From Vicinamibacterales bacterium (GTDB taxonomy: Bacteria > Acidobacteriota > Vicinamibacteria > Vicinamibacterales > UBA2999): a stretch of 64,000 bases of DNA. Shown here piece by piece: positions 1 to 9,883 of this stretch. The translations under genes were made by a program, and so were the position numbers. Positions within the stretch are counted from its first letter, which is position 1, and every line of letters begins with the position of its first letter. Below the pieces are notes generated by a model. It was not told the origin of the DNA. It saw only the letters and a program-made list of their open reading frames with translations, and searched no databases. The DNA lies in NCBI GenBank assembly GCA_030680175.1, contig JAUXWO010000051.1, positions 1 through 64,000 on the forward strand, written 5' to 3'.

Positions 1-168
1 TTGGGCACCTCGGGCACCTCGGGCACCTCGGGCACCTTGGGCACCTCGGGCACCTCGGGCACCTCGGGCACCTTGGGCACCTCGGGCACCTCGGGCACCT
101 CGGGCACCTTGGGCACCTCGGGCACCTCGGGCACCTTGGGCACCTCGGGCACCTCGGGCACCTCGGGC
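1..168. repeat. 9-bp tandem repeat array (cut by window edge)
   Basis: Nearly 19 head-to-tail copies of a 9-bp unit, TCGGGCACC, run to position 168. Every third or fourth copy is TTGGGCACC (at 1, 37, 73, 109 and 136), which makes a higher-order period of 27 or 36 bp. The array starts outside the window. It begins right after the stop codon of the minus-strand permease gene; read in that gene's frame it would give Glu-Pro then Glu-Val-Pro/Lys-Val-Pro repeats. There is no start codon or ribosome site for a plus-strand gene, so the Gly-Thr-Ser reading on the plus strand is not called as coding. Confidence 0.93.
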
Positions 169-170
169 TC

Positions 171-2660
171 TCAGTCGGCGCGCAGGGCCTGCGTGGGGTT
201 CACGCGCATCGCGCGCCTGGCGGGAATCAGGTTGGCGAGCGCGCTGATGCCGACGAGCGTCGCGGCGGCGCCGCCCCACGCCACCGGATCGGCCGTGCCG
301 ACCCCGTAGAGGGCGCCCGCCAGCACCTGGGTGGCTGCGGCGGCCAGCGCGAAGCCCACGAGGAGCCCGGCGGCCGTGATCGCCGTGCCCTGCCGCAGCA
401 CGAGCCCCAGGACGTCCGCGGGCCGCGCGCCGATCGCCATGCGGATGCCGATCTCCCGTGTGCGCCGCTCGACGCCGGACGCGATCACGCCGTAGAGCCC
501 GACCGCCGCCAGCAGCAGGCCGAGGCCGCCGAAGATCGACACCAGGCTGGCCGCGGCACGCACAGGGAACAGCACGCCGGCCACCTGCTCCTTCATCGTC
601 TGGTTGTCGATGAAGAGCGCGTCCGGCTCCATGGCGAGCAGCGTGCGCCGCATCTCGGCCAGCAGGGCGACTTCATCGCCACTCGTCCGCGCGACGAGCA
701 CGCCGTAGGAGGAGGGACGCTGCGTGGTGGACGTGTAGAATGCGGGCACCGCGCCCTCCCCGACGGTCCTCATCCGGTGATCGGCCGCAACGCCCACGAT
801 TTCGATCGGCTGCCCGCTCGAGAGCGTACGCGCGTACATGACGCGGCCGATGGCGCTCTCGCCAGGCCAGAAGCGCTTCGCCATGGTTTCATTGACGATG
901 GCGACGCGCGGCGTGCCGGGTCCGTCGGCATCGACGAAGCCGCGCCCTTCGAGGAGGGGGATCTCCAGCGTCTCGAAGTACGTGGGCGACACTTCGGCGG
1001 TGTCGATGGCCGGGCCCATCTCGTCAGGCGCCTGCTGATGACCGGGAACGGCGATGTTGCTCTGGTTGAAGTTCAACGAGAACGGCAGGCGTGACGCGCG
1101 GGCGGCGGCGGTGACGCCGGGAATCGTACGGAGGCGACGGTCTGCCTCCTCGAAGAACTGCGCGGTCTGCTCCGCGTCGTAGCCGGCCATCTCCATGTCC
1201 AGCCCCACGAGGGCCAGCCCGTCAGAACGGAACCCGACATCCGCGGCTTGCGCGGCGCCGAGGCTCCGCACGAGGAGGCCCGAGGAGACCAGCAGGAGGG
1301 CCGTGACGGCGATCTGCCCGGCCGCCAGTGCATCCCGCAGCGTCAACCGCCGACCGGCGACGTGTCCCGCCGTGATCTCCCCCTTGAGATCGGGCACGAG
1401 ATCCGGACTGGACGCCTTGAGGGCCGGCACGAGACCGGCGACCACCCCGGTGAGCAGGGTGGCGCCTGCGACGAAGCTCAGAACACGCCAGTCGATTCGG
1501 AGGTCCACCATCACGGGCACGGGGAGCGGAAGCGGCACCAGCGACAGGATCTGCGTGATCCAGACGGCCAGCGCCAGGCCCGCCACGGCCCCGAGGCTGG
1601 CGAGCACGAGGCTTTCCGTCAGCAGCTGCTGCACGAGCCGGGCTCGGCTCGAGCCCACCGCCAGGCGAATGGCGATCTCGCGCTGGCGGGCGGCCGCACG
1701 CGCGAGCAGCATGCCGGCAACGTTCGCGCACGCAATGAGCAGCAGCAGCCCGACGGCCGCCATGGTGCCGCCGACGGCCCACCGGGCGACTCCGTCGACG
1801 GCGGGGTTGACGCGTACGTCACCGGTCGGGACGAGGGACATCTGCCGATCGCGGTTCGTGAGCGGGTGTTCGGCCTGGAGCTGCGAGGCGATGAGCTGGA
1901 CGTTGGCGCGCGCCTGCGCGAGGGTGGTACCGGGCCTGAGCCGCCCCTTCACGAAGAACCACCGCTGACCGCGGCGATCGAGGCGGTTCGTCCCCGTCGG
2001 GGAAGGCACGACGCTCTGCATACCCGCCGGCTCGATCAGGTCGTGCTGGGCGAACGGGATGAACAACTGCGGCACGAGCAGCGGCAGCATGCCGCTGAAG
2101 CTCGCGTCGCTCACCCCGACAATCTCGAACACTTCGCCACGGATCTTGAGCGTCCGGCCGAGGACCGCGGGATCGCTCCCGTACTGCCGCTGCCAGAACT
2201 GGTGCGAGAGCACGACCACGCGCGCCGCCCCGGGCCGGTCATCGTCCGGCAACAGGATGCGGCCGAGCGCCGGCGTGATGCCCAGCCCCTGAAAGAAGTT
2301 GCCGGTGACGATTTCGCCGATGAGCAGTTGCGCACGCTCGCCGGTGTTCACGGGCGCCAGCATGGGCGTATAGCCGACGACGTCCCGGAACACTTCGTTC
2401 CGATCCCGCAGGTCGAGGTAATCGGGCACGGAGGACGTCGCGTAGACATCGCCGTCGGGGCTGCTCGTATAGACCTCGACGAGCTGGTCGGGAAAGGCGA
2501 CGGGAAGAGGCCTCAGCAGCAACGCGTCGACCACCGCGAAGATGGCCGTGTTGAAGCCGATGCCGAGTCCGAGCGACAGGATGGCCACCAGTGAGAAGCC
2601 GGGGCTGCGTCGCAGCCAGCGCACCGCGTACCGGATGTCCTTGCCGATCGCCTCGATCAT
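171..2660 (-). CDS. ADOP-type MacB/FtsX ABC permease
   Basis: Inner-membrane permease of 829 residues with the double MacB_PCD-FtsX layout called ADOP in Acidobacteria. The N-terminus ([20 protein letters not shown]) leads into a membrane segment at about 24-46, then a periplasmic MacB-like core, then a cluster of helices around 300-420 with the FtsX signature [13 protein letters not shown] second periplasmic core follows, and the C-terminal FtsX block carries [14 protein letters not shown] and ends NPTQALRAD. The start at 2660 is preferred over longer versions because it matches the family N-terminus and has a purine-rich AAGGGGGA site just upstream. No cognate ATPase is adjacent, as is usual for these orphan permeases. 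Substrate unknown; MacB relatives act in peptide or drug efflux. Confidence 0.93.
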   Translation of the reverse strand: MIEAIGKDIRYAVRWLRRSPGFSLVAILSLGLGIGFNTAIFAVVDALLLRPLPVAFPDQLVEVYTSSPDGDVYATSSVPDYLDLRDRNEVFRDVVGYTPMLAPVNTGERAQLLIGEIVTGNFFQGLGITPALGRILLPDDDRPGAARVVVLSHQFWQRQYGSDPAVLGRTLKIRGEVFEIVGVSDASFSGMLPLLVPQLFIPFAQHDLIEPAGMQSVVPSPTGTNRLDRRGQRWFFVKGRLRPGTTLAQARANVQLIASQLQAEHPLTNRDRQMSLVPTGDVRVNPAVDGVARWAVGGTMAAVGLLLLIACANVAGMLLARAAARQREIAIRLAVGSSRARLVQQLLTESLVLASLGAVAGLALAVWITQILSLVPLPLPVPVMVDLRIDWRVLSFVAGATLLTGVVAGLVPALKASSPDLVPDLKGEITAGHVAGRRLTLRDALAAGQIAVTALLLVSSGLLVRSLGAAQAADVGFRSDGLALVGLDMEMAGYDAEQTAQFFEEADRRLRTIPGVTAAARASRLPFSLNFNQSNIAVPGHQQAPDEMGPAIDTAEVSPTYFETLEIPLLEGRGFVDADGPGTPRVAIVNETMAKRFWPGESAIGRVMYARTLSSGQPIEIVGVAADHRMRTVGEGAVPAFYTSTTQRPSSYGVLVARTSGDEVALLAEMRRTLLAMEPDALFIDNQTMKEQVAGVLFPVRAAASLVSIFGGLGLLLAAVGLYGVIASGVERRTREIGIRMAIGARPADVLGLVLRQGTAITAAGLLVGFALAAAATQVLAGALYGVGTADPVAWGGAAATLVGISALANLIPARRAMRVNPTQALRAD

Positions 2661-2748
2661 GCGTCCCCCTTGCTTCTTCCACATACGGGAACGGGGCGGC
2701 GGAGTTCCCGCCGGCCGCTGGCAGGGGCGCGGACGGGACCCGGGCGGC

Positions 2749-3567
2749 TCAGGTCTTGCGGAACTTCCCGGCGTTACGTCGCAGGAACAGGCCCAGCACC
2801 CAGGCGGGCAGCAGGCGCACGAGGACCGCCAACACCCGGTAGACCCGGCCGGGGATGACGACCGCCCGGCCGTCCGTGACCCCGGCCCAGCTCTCCGCCG
2901 CGACGGTCCCGGCGTCGAGCCAGAGCCAGCCGGGCAGCCGGCTGACCGTGGCGCGCATGCCGTTGACGTCGTGGAACTCGCTGTAGGTGAATCCGGGGCA
3001 GGTCGCACTCACGTGCACGCCGTGCGGCGCCGCCTCGAGGGCCAGCGACTCCGAGAAGCGCACGAGGAACGCCTTCGACGCCGCGTACTGCGTATGGCCC
3101 GCGACGCCGGGAATGAGCGCCGCGAACGAGGCGACGTTGACGATGCACCCCGAGCGGCGCGCTTCCATGCCCGGCAGGACGCGGTAGGCGAGCTCGCACA
3201 TCGCGGTGACCATCACCTGCAGGAACGCGGCGTGGGCCGCCCACGGCGACTGCAGAAAGGTGCCCGGCACGCCGTAGCCCGCGTTGTTGATGAGCACATC
3301 GACGCGCAGGCCGCGCGCCTCGATCGCCTCGAGCAGGGCGGCCGGCGCACCCGGATCCGCCAGATCGGCCGGCAGCACCACGGCCGAGACGCCGTGCGTG
3401 CGCGTCAGCTCCGCGGCCAGCGCCTCGAGCCGGTCGGCGCGGCGCGCCGTGAGTATCAGATCGTAGCCGCGCGCAGCGAGATGGCGTGCGAACGCCGCGC
3501 CAATTCCGGCGGAGGCGCCCGTCACCAGGGCCGAACGGCCGTCGCCTTCACGAAGCATGGCACTCAT
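2749..3567 (-). CDS. short-chain dehydrogenase/reductase
   Basis: NAD(P)-dependent oxidoreductase of 272 residues with the classical SDR signatures. The cofactor loop TGASAGIG lies near residue 17, NNAG near 94, the catalytic Ser in NVASF near 147, and the YAASK Tyr/Lys pair near 160. The C-terminal 60 residues are hydrophobic and basic (VLAVLVRLLPAWVLGLFLRR), suggesting membrane association as in SDRs that act on lipids. Two ATGs three codons apart could serve as the start; the upstream one is given. The gene is divergent from the lipoprotein gene across about 136 bp that must hold both promoters. Substrate not predictable. Confidence 0.92.
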   Translation of the reverse strand: MSAMLREGDGRSALVTGASAGIGAAFARHLAARGYDLILTARRADRLEALAAELTRTHGVSAVVLPADLADPGAPAALLEAIEARGLRVDVLINNAGYGVPGTFLQSPWAAHAAFLQVMVTAMCELAYRVLPGMEARRSGCIVNVASFAALIPGVAGHTQYAASKAFLVRFSESLALEAAPHGVHVSATCPGFTYSEFHDVNGMRATVSRLPGWLWLDAGTVAAESWAGVTDGRAVVIPGRVYRVLAVLVRLLPAWVLGLFLRRNAGKFRKT

Positions 3568-3703
3568 GGTGTGTATCGACTGCAGAGGTACTACGAGTGC
3601 CTCTGTTCCGTCGCGATTCTACGGGCCGCCCAACGGGCGGCCCGGTCGTAGACCGTCAACGACACGCCACTAGTATAGGTATGATGGGAGTCTGGAGGCA
3701 GGT

Positions 3704-4513
3704 ATGCATCGCGTGGGACGTCTCATGGTCTTCGCCGCCGCCATCGTCACGACCGGGTGCCTGTCGAGCACGACGCTTGTGCAGGTGCAGCCGGACGGCA
3801 GCGGCACGATCGAGCAGGTCCTGCTCGTCAATCCCCAGGCCGCCAAGATGATGATGGGCGGGCTCGGCGCCGACGGGGCCTCGTCGTCCGCAACGTTCAA
3901 CCAGGAGAATCTGGCCCGCGCGGCCGAGCGTCTGGGCCCCGGGGTGCGCCTCGTCTCCGCCGAACCGATGCGGCAGGGCCTCTTCGAGGGCAGCAAGGCC
4001 CTCTACGCATTCGACGACATCACGACGCTGCGCCTGGATCAGGACTCCGCGATGGCGGGCGCGACGAGCAACCTTGCGGCCTCCCGCGGGGAGAGCCCGC
4101 TTTCGTTCCAGTTCACGCGCCAGCCCGGCGGCACGTCGCTCCTGACCGTGACATTCGACGAATCCAAGGCCGACACCGACGACGAGGAGGACGACACGGC
4201 GCCGCCGCCGGCGGGCATGTTCTCCGACCCGCAGATGCTGCAGATGCTGAAGTCGATGTTCGCGGGCTTCCGGATGTCGGTGGACATCGAGGTCGGCGGC
4301 ACGATCGTGCGCACCAACGCGGATCACGTCAACGGCCCCCGCGTGACGCTGCTCGAACTCGACCTGGAGTCGCTCATGGCCGACGAGGCCGTGCTGACGG
4401 ACCTGCAGTCGCGCATGGGCGCCGACATGTCGATCGCCGCGCTGCGCCCGTTCCTGAAGAACGTCCGCGGGCTGAAGTTCAACGAACCCGTTGTCACGAT
4501 CGAGTTCCGCTGA
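3704..4513 (+). CDS. predicted secreted lipoprotein of unknown function
   Basis: A 269-residue protein with a short hydrophobic signal followed by a lipobox ending TTGC (Cys19), so the mature protein would be lipid-anchored at +1 Cys. After the anchor comes a beta-rich start (TTLVQVQPDGSGTIEQVLLV), a Met-rich stretch (AAKMMMGG), and an acidic linker around 150-160 (DTDDEEDD) followed by prolines. I do not recognise a named family. An alternative start is the Met eight codons in (MVFAAA), which would still keep the lipobox. Its TGA stop lies inside one arm of the mirror-image repeat that also holds the stop of the next gene. Confidence 0.85.
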   Translation: MHRVGRLMVFAAAIVTTGCLSSTTLVQVQPDGSGTIEQVLLVNPQAAKMMMGGLGADGASSSATFNQENLARAAERLGPGVRLVSAEPMRQGLFEGSKALYAFDDITTLRLDQDSAMAGATSNLAASRGESPLSFQFTRQPGGTSLLTVTFDESKADTDDEEDDTAPPPAGMFSDPQMLQMLKSMFAGFRMSVDIEVGGTIVRTNADHVNGPRVTLLELDLESLMADEAVLTDLQSRMGADMSIAALRPFLKNVRGLKFNEPVVTIEFR

Positions 4514-4651
4514 CACGGACAAACACGAAGGTCACGAAGGCCACGAAGGACGTACAAAGGGCACTCCTGGGATCCGGTTGCGCTACCGGATCCATGAATG
4601 ACCTTTCGTACGCCTTCGTGACCTTCGTGACCTTCGTGTTTGTACGTGTCA
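4511..4651. repeat. large imperfect inverted repeat containing two convergent stop codons
   Basis: The left arm (about 4511-4555) and right arm (about 4607-4651) are near-perfect inverted copies of about 44 nt. Each is built from repeats of CACGAAGG(T/C) and flanked by TGACACG or its complement. A second inner hairpin, GGATCCGG (4570-4577) with CCGGATCC (4586-4593), sits between them. The outermost TGA of each arm is the stop codon of the flanking gene (4511-4513 for the lipoprotein, 4649-4651 for the PQQ protein). It could act as a bidirectional terminator, although no T-run is present, or be a dispersed repeat inserted at the gene ends. Confidence 0.85.
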
Positions 4652-5788
4652 GCCGAAGCAGAGCAGGCGGCCGTCGGCGGAGCCGATGACGATGCGGCCG
4701 GAGGCGATGGCCGGGGAGGCCTGCAGCGGGGCGCCTTCCTCGTGCTCCCAGAGCCGCTTGCCCGAGGCGAGGTCCAGCACGTAGAACCGGCCGTCGTTGC
4801 CGCCCACGTAGACCCGCCCGCTGGCCACGGCCGGCGACGATTCGACGCGCGCGCGCGTGAAGTAGCTCCACACTTCCTTGCCGGTGGCCGCGTCGAGGGC
4901 CTTCACAAAGCGGTCGCGGCCGCCGAGGATCACCGTGCCGTCGATGATGGCGGCCGACGAGTAGTAGGGAAACTTCCGATCCGGGTGCTCGTACTGCCAG
5001 AGGATCCGCTGCGTCGCGATGTCGAGCGCCACCACCTGGTTATCGAACGTCCCGAAGTAGGCGACGCCGCGGTCGATCGCGACCGAGGCGCCGGTGTAGG
5101 CGCTGGCGGAGGTCGCAAAGAGCTTGCGCCCATCGCTGAGGCGCACGGCATGGAAGATCTCGTCGCACCCCGCGAAGTACGCGACTCCGTCCACCACCGC
5201 GGGCGTGCCGTGCACGTAGTTGTCGGTCATCACCGACCAGCGCGGCGTGCCGTCCGCCGCGCCGAAGGCATACAGCCCGCCGTCGTACGAGCCGATGGCG
5301 ACCGTGTCGCCGAAGACGATGGGTGACGATTTGATCTCGGACGGGGTCTTGGCACGCCAGAGTCGCGTGCCGTCGCTGGCACGCACCGCGTGACACACGC
5401 CGTCGAGGTCGCCGATGAAGACGCGGCCGTCCGCCACCGCCGGCGAGGACTCGCCGATCGACTCCCCCGCCTTGTAGCGCCAGCGCAGGGCGCCGTCGGC
5501 CAGGGCCAGGGCCACGAGCTCGCCCTCGCCCGTCCCGACGAACACGGTGCCGTCCACGATCGCCGCGGACGAATCGATGGCCTCCGCCGCCTCCCAGGTC
5601 CAGCGCACCGACAGGCGGGCGGGCACGGTCGCCGCGCTCACGCCGACGAGCGACGGGACGCCGCGAAACTGCGGCCAGCGATCGGCGGGCGCCATGGCCG
5701 CCGGCCGGCCCTGCGCCCATGCGCGCACGGCCGGGTGCGCGGCGAGGCCGGCTGCGGCGACGGCCGTGAGGAAGCGGCGGCGATCCAT
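4649..5788 (-). CDS. PQQ-type beta-propeller protein, Tat-exported
   Basis: A 379-residue predicted periplasmic protein. The N-terminus MDRRRFLTAVAAAGLA has the twin-arginine pattern RRxFL followed by a hydrophobic stretch and AWAQ cleavage site. The rest is about seven blades of roughly 40 residues with the repeated pattern 'SSPAVADGRVFIGxxDGxxxALxxxxGxxxW' typical of PQQ_2/PQQ-like repeats. No dehydrogenase catalytic residues were recognised, so it is more likely a binding or scaffold propeller than a quinoprotein enzyme. It lies 10 bp downstream of another PQQ-propeller gene in the same direction; three such genes form one likely operon. Confidence 0.9.
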   Translation of the reverse strand: MDRRRFLTAVAAAGLAAHPAVRAWAQGRPAAMAPADRWPQFRGVPSLVGVSAATVPARLSVRWTWEAAEAIDSSAAIVDGTVFVGTGEGELVALALADGALRWRYKAGESIGESSPAVADGRVFIGDLDGVCHAVRASDGTRLWRAKTPSEIKSSPIVFGDTVAIGSYDGGLYAFGAADGTPRWSVMTDNYVHGTPAVVDGVAYFAGCDEIFHAVRLSDGRKLFATSASAYTGASVAIDRGVAYFGTFDNQVVALDIATQRILWQYEHPDRKFPYYSSAAIIDGTVILGGRDRFVKALDAATGKEVWSYFTRARVESSPAVASGRVYVGGNDGRFYVLDLASGKRLWEHEEGAPLQASPAIASGRIVIGSADGRLLCFG

Positions 5789-5798
5789 CCGTCCCGGG

Positions 5799-7247
5799 CT
5801 ACCGGCCGCCGGCCGTGGCCGGCTTCAGCGTCGCGCCTTCGGCCAGCGCGTACAGCTGGTTGCGGTTCATGATGAACAACGCGCCGTTGGCGGGGACGGG
5901 CGTCGCATAGACGGAGCTGCCCATGTTCTGCTCGCTGAGGACCTTCAGCTCGCGGCCGTGCTGCAGCACCGTGATGTCGCCGTCCTCGTCGCCGAGGTAC
6001 ACCTTGTCATCGATGATGATGGGCGATCCCCAGATGGCGGCGAACATGTCGTGCACCCAGAGCGGCTCGCCCGTCTTCAGGTCCAGGCAGTGGAGGAAGC
6101 CGCTGAAGTCGGCCATGTAGATCAGGCCGTCCTTGATCGCCGGCGTCGAAATCGAGCGGCGGATCTTCTGGTAGTGCCAGATCTTGCCCGTCTCGGTCAG
6201 GTCGCCCCGCTTGGTCGCGTCGATGGCGTAGGCGTGCGCGACGCCCTCGCCGTGTTCGGGATCCTGGCCGTTCGCGATGTAGACGACGTTGTCGTAGATG
6301 ACCGGTGTGCTGATCACCTCGTTGCGCGTCTTCGGCCACACCGAGTCCTTGGGGTTCGTGTCGAACTCCCAGAGCTTCGTCCCGGTCGCGGCCTCGTAGC
6401 CGCGAATCCAGCCGTCGCCCTGGGCGTGCACGACCTGGAGCACGCCGCCGATGGTGCCGAGCGCCGGCGTCGACCACTGGCCGTGGAGGATGCGGTCCCC
6501 GACGGAGTTGTCCTCCCAGACGAGCTCGCCGGTGACGCGGTTGAGCGCGATGATCGACGGCGCCTTCGGCGACGGCACGTTGACATGGCTCTCGTCCTGC
6601 CCGTTCGACGTGCTGATGAACAGCAGGTCGCCGTGCGCGACGGGCGAGGAGTTCGCGAGGTTGTGCGGAAACACCCCGACCTCTTCGATCATGTCGTAGA
6701 TCCAGAGGAAGTCGGGGTCGTGCTGGCCGGTGAGCGTCTCCTCTGTGTAGGGTCCGTTGTTCTCGCCGTCGCGGAAGCCGTGAATGTCGATCGCGATGAC
6801 CTGGGCGCGGTTCGAAACGTAGTAGGCGACATCGCCGATGATGAGCGGCGAGCTCGCAATGCCCTGGAACGGCCAGTCGTTCGCCCGGCCCGACGCCAGC
6901 TTCTCGTGCGTCGCCTGCCAGAGGAACTCCCCGTCCGACTCGCGGAACGCCATCAGCACCCCGCGATCGCCCGGCTGCTTCGGGTCGCGCAGCGCCTCGT
7001 TGTTGGTGCCGATGAGCACGACGCCGCCCGCGACCACGGGGTTGCCGTAGGACTGGGAGCCGAGTTCGGCGACCCACCTCACGTTCTTCCCCGAGCGGAT
7101 GTCCCACTCGGTGGGCAGCCCCGTCATCGGCGAGACCATGTTGCGGTCGGGCGAGCCCCCCCACATCGGCCAGTCGCCGTCAGCGGCGGTGCCGGCCGGG
7201 GAGAGGGCCGCGGTGGCCAGCGCGAGAGCGAGCAGTACACGCGTCAT
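5799..7247 (-). CDS. PQQ-type beta-propeller protein
   Basis: A predicted secreted 482-residue protein with a Sec signal (MTRVLLALALATAALS) and a mature start at the conserved WPMWGGSPDRN motif found at the head of PQQ-binding-like propellers. Blades repeat the 'STPVIYDNVVYIANG' and 'GSPIIIDDKVYLGDEDG' type motifs to the C-terminus. The start at 7247 was chosen because the residues before it in the open frame are low-complexity Arg/Ser and because it lies 7 bp after the stop of the upstream gene. Members with this layout are often annotated as outer-membrane protein assembly (BamB-like) or quinoprotein; no catalytic site was seen. Confidence 0.9.
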   Translation of the reverse strand: MTRVLLALALATAALSPAGTAADGDWPMWGGSPDRNMVSPMTGLPTEWDIRSGKNVRWVAELGSQSYGNPVVAGGVVLIGTNNEALRDPKQPGDRGVLMAFRESDGEFLWQATHEKLASGRANDWPFQGIASSPLIIGDVAYYVSNRAQVIAIDIHGFRDGENNGPYTEETLTGQHDPDFLWIYDMIEEVGVFPHNLANSSPVAHGDLLFISTSNGQDESHVNVPSPKAPSIIALNRVTGELVWEDNSVGDRILHGQWSTPALGTIGGVLQVVHAQGDGWIRGYEAATGTKLWEFDTNPKDSVWPKTRNEVISTPVIYDNVVYIANGQDPEHGEGVAHAYAIDATKRGDLTETGKIWHYQKIRRSISTPAIKDGLIYMADFSGFLHCLDLKTGEPLWVHDMFAAIWGSPIIIDDKVYLGDEDGDITVLQHGRELKVLSEQNMGSSVYATPVPANGALFIMNRNQLYALAEGATLKPATAGGR

Positions 7248-7254
7248 AGTTCGA

Positions 7255-9492
7255 TTACCGATTCGGAGTGACCCGGAAGTTGTCGAAGTACATGTCGGAG
7301 ATGCCGTCGGCGTAGAGGCCGGGGGCGCCGGTGACATGCGGAATGCGATCGACCTTCTCGACGGTCCACGCCTCGGGCTCGGGCGCGGCCGCCGGCCAGA
7401 CCTTGCCGCGCACGAGCGTCGTGCCGTCGGCCTGAGTGTCCACACGGAGCTTCATGCGGTACCAGGTGTCGGCGTCCCACGCGAACGGCACCTGGACGGT
7501 CATCTCGTCGGCCGCCTGCCACGGATGCAGCTCGAGCTTCTGGCCGTTGCCGAAGAGCACCATGGCGTAGCGTTGATTGATGAGGCCCGCGTCCCCGCGC
7601 TGGCGCCGCTGCTCGCGGCCGCGCACGTCGGCCTCGACGGTGTATCCCTGCCAGTCGGGCATCCCCATCAGGATCTTCGCGCGGCGGCCCACGGTGTCGT
7701 CGCGCGGACGCAGCAGCACGTTCCCGACGCCCTCAATCGTGCGCTGCTGGACCTTGCCCGCCGCGCCGACCCACCACGAGGGCGGCTGCTCGCTGGCCGG
7801 CTGCTCGAAATCGAACGCCCACGGCAGCGGCGGCACCACGCGCACGCGCGCCTGGCCGGTCACGCCGTCGACGGTCGCCTTCACGAACCCGGCCGCGGGT
7901 CCGGACGCGGGCGCCGCGTAGGTCCCCGCGGCCACCTGCCCGGCGAGCTGGTCCACGGCCCACGTCGCCTGATCCGCCGCGGCCTCCCGGATGAGGTTGC
8001 CCTTCGCGTCGAACAGCTTCAGCGTGAACGCCTGCGTCGCGCCCGGCGCCAGGAGCGCCTCGTACGGGAAGACCTGCACCGACGCCACGATGCCGTCGCC
8101 GGTGTACGGCGGACGTGCCGTTGGACGCGCCGCCGCGGCCGCGCGCGGACGCCGTTCGCCGATGGCGTACATCGCCGACATCGACGTGATGTAGACCCGC
8201 CCGTCGGCGATAATCGGCGAGGCCACGATCGGCTCGGGCTCGGCGGGGTCGCCGAGCATCTGCTCGCTCAGGATCTCGACACCGGTGGCGGACGGCCGCA
8301 GGATGAAGACGCGGCCGTTCTCGGTCCCGACGTACAGCTTGCCGTCGGCCAGCACCGGCGACCCCTTCTGCAGGGTGCCCAGGCTGCGGGTCCACACCTG
8401 CGCGCCCGTCTTCAGGTCGAACGCGGCCAGCACGGCGCCATTGTCGACCGAGTAGAGACGCTCGCCGTCCATGACGGGGGAGGCAAACGTCGGCATGAAG
8501 CCGAGCGTACGCCAGCGGAATGCCTCGGGCGTCAGGTCGCCCGTGCGCCGCGCGTCGACCGCCGCCACCATGCCCATCTCGGTCGTGCCGAGATTCTCCT
8601 CGCCGTGCGTGATGTAGGCCACGCCGTCGCGGTAGAGGGCGCTGTTCAGGATCGCGCGCTTGCTCACGTCGAACCGCCAGAGCGGCGTGCCGGTGTGGGC
8701 GCGGATTGCGTGGAACGCGCCGTCGGTGCCGCCGACGATCAGCAGCCGCTCGCCGTCCTGGTCCACCACGATCGGCATCGAGTAGTTCGTGTCGTAGTGC
8801 CGGGCCTGCGGCGAGCTGATCCAGACCGTCTCGCCCGTCCGCTTGTTGAACGCGAAATAGCGGTTGCCGGGACGGTTGAGGTCGCCCCACGCCAGGATGA
8901 GCGCGTTCAGGATGACGAGGTCGCCTTCGATGATCGGCGACGTCGTCCGGCCGCCGTGCGTCGTCACCGCGCCGTGCTCTTCCGGCATCGAGCGCGTCCA
9001 GAGGACCTCGCCCGCCGGCGACAGCGCGATGAGTTCGGCGCCCACCGTGAAGACGTAGATCGTGCCCGTCTCGGGATCGACGGAGGGTGAGGCCCACGCG
9101 GCGCGGTGCTGCGGCACGTCGCTCAGATACACGCTGAAGCGCCGCTCCCAGACGACTTTCCCCGTCGCCGCGTCGATCGCGACGAGCTGCTCCTGCGTCG
9201 TCGAGGGATCGCCGACGGCGGTCAGCAGGTACAGGCGGTCGCCGAACGCCACCGGCGCCGAGCGCCCCCCATACGGGATCCGCCAGGCGAGGTTCTCCCC
9301 CGAGGGCGACCACGAAGAGGGCAGGTTGGTCTCGGCGGACCGGCCATCACGGGACGGCCCCCGCCACTCCGGCCAGTCGTGAGCCTCACCGGCCGCCTGC
9401 ACAGCCGGGGTCCCGGCGCCGGACGCCGCCATCGCAAGCCCGGCCAGGAGCGAGGCCGCCACGGCAGCCCGTCGAAAAGTCAGCTTCATCAT
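7255..9492 (-). CDS. large PQQ-type beta-propeller protein with C-terminal lectin-like domain
   Basis: A 745-residue secreted protein with a Sec signal (MMKLTFRRAAVAASLLAGLA) and the WPEWRGPSRDGRS motif at the mature start. A propeller of PQQ-like blades spans about 40-470. A Pro/Ala linker follows, then a beta-sandwich region (about 480-570, TQAFTLKLFDAKGN), and a C-terminal jelly-roll like domain from about 590 that resembles the concanavalin/LamG-type domains used to bind carbohydrate. The second or third Met of MCTMMK is the probable start; no strong ribosome site decides it. It is first in the three-gene PQQ operon. Confidence 0.9.
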   Translation of the reverse strand: MMKLTFRRAAVAASLLAGLAMAASGAGTPAVQAAGEAHDWPEWRGPSRDGRSAETNLPSSWSPSGENLAWRIPYGGRSAPVAFGDRLYLLTAVGDPSTTQEQLVAIDAATGKVVWERRFSVYLSDVPQHRAAWASPSVDPETGTIYVFTVGAELIALSPAGEVLWTRSMPEEHGAVTTHGGRTTSPIIEGDLVILNALILAWGDLNRPGNRYFAFNKRTGETVWISSPQARHYDTNYSMPIVVDQDGERLLIVGGTDGAFHAIRAHTGTPLWRFDVSKRAILNSALYRDGVAYITHGEENLGTTEMGMVAAVDARRTGDLTPEAFRWRTLGFMPTFASPVMDGERLYSVDNGAVLAAFDLKTGAQVWTRSLGTLQKGSPVLADGKLYVGTENGRVFILRPSATGVEILSEQMLGDPAEPEPIVASPIIADGRVYITSMSAMYAIGERRPRAAAAARPTARPPYTGDGIVASVQVFPYEALLAPGATQAFTLKLFDAKGNLIREAAADQATWAVDQLAGQVAAGTYAAPASGPAAGFVKATVDGVTGQARVRVVPPLPWAFDFEQPASEQPPSWWVGAAGKVQQRTIEGVGNVLLRPRDDTVGRRAKILMGMPDWQGYTVEADVRGREQRRQRGDAGLINQRYAMVLFGNGQKLELHPWQAADEMTVQVPFAWDADTWYRMKLRVDTQADGTTLVRGKVWPAAAPEPEAWTVEKVDRIPHVTGAPGLYADGISDMYFDNFRVTPNR

Positions 9493-9883
9493 GGTGCACA
9501 CGATCGGGAAACTTCAGATTGGACGCGTCCGCGACGATATCGGCTCGGGCAGACCAGCGTCAAGGGACCGGGGCTGAATGGGTTACGGACCGCCGGTCAG
9601 TCGTGTTTACCGAGGGACCAGCCATCCGGCCCCATGTCACCCATAGTGCCCCAGTCGCGTCTAACGAGTGTCAGTGAATGCGAATTGTCGTCACCTCCGC
9701 TCAGCGACAGAAAAGACGAGCCTGCTATCGACTATCGTCTTTGCACGCAATCACTTAGATGCCGTTGACAGGCCACATCATGTGTGACAGCATGCATCAT
9801 TAGATAGTCATCTTGTCGCATAGAGTCTTTTCAGGCTGGCGGTCCCGGTCTTGCAACCGATAAGTAGAGTGAAAGTTCTGAAC
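9493..9883. promoter_or_regulatory. divergent intergenic region, lower GC, probable promoters
   Basis: About 390 bp without a gene, separating the PQQ operon (minus) from the kinase/ligase operon (plus). Base composition is clearly less GC-rich than the genes. A TTGACA box is present at 9765-9770, but the sequence 17 bp downstream (CAGCAT) is only a weak -10 match. An AT-rich block at about 9791-9826 (GCATCATTA then GTCGCATAGAGT) partly resembles a block upstream of the giant NHL protein gene. No hairpin-type riboswitch was recognised. No convincing sigma-54 box with correct spacing was found. Confidence 0.45.

Noticed and set aside
1-309. Plus-strand frame reading Gly-Thr-Ser repeats
   Set aside because: It is a translation of a non-coding tandem array that runs into the 3' end of the minus-strand permease; no start codon or ribosome site.
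9826-9860. Sigma-54-like TGG...TTGCA upstream of the kinase operon
   Set aside because: The spacing between the two boxes is 8 bp instead of 5, so it does not fit the -24/-12 rule.
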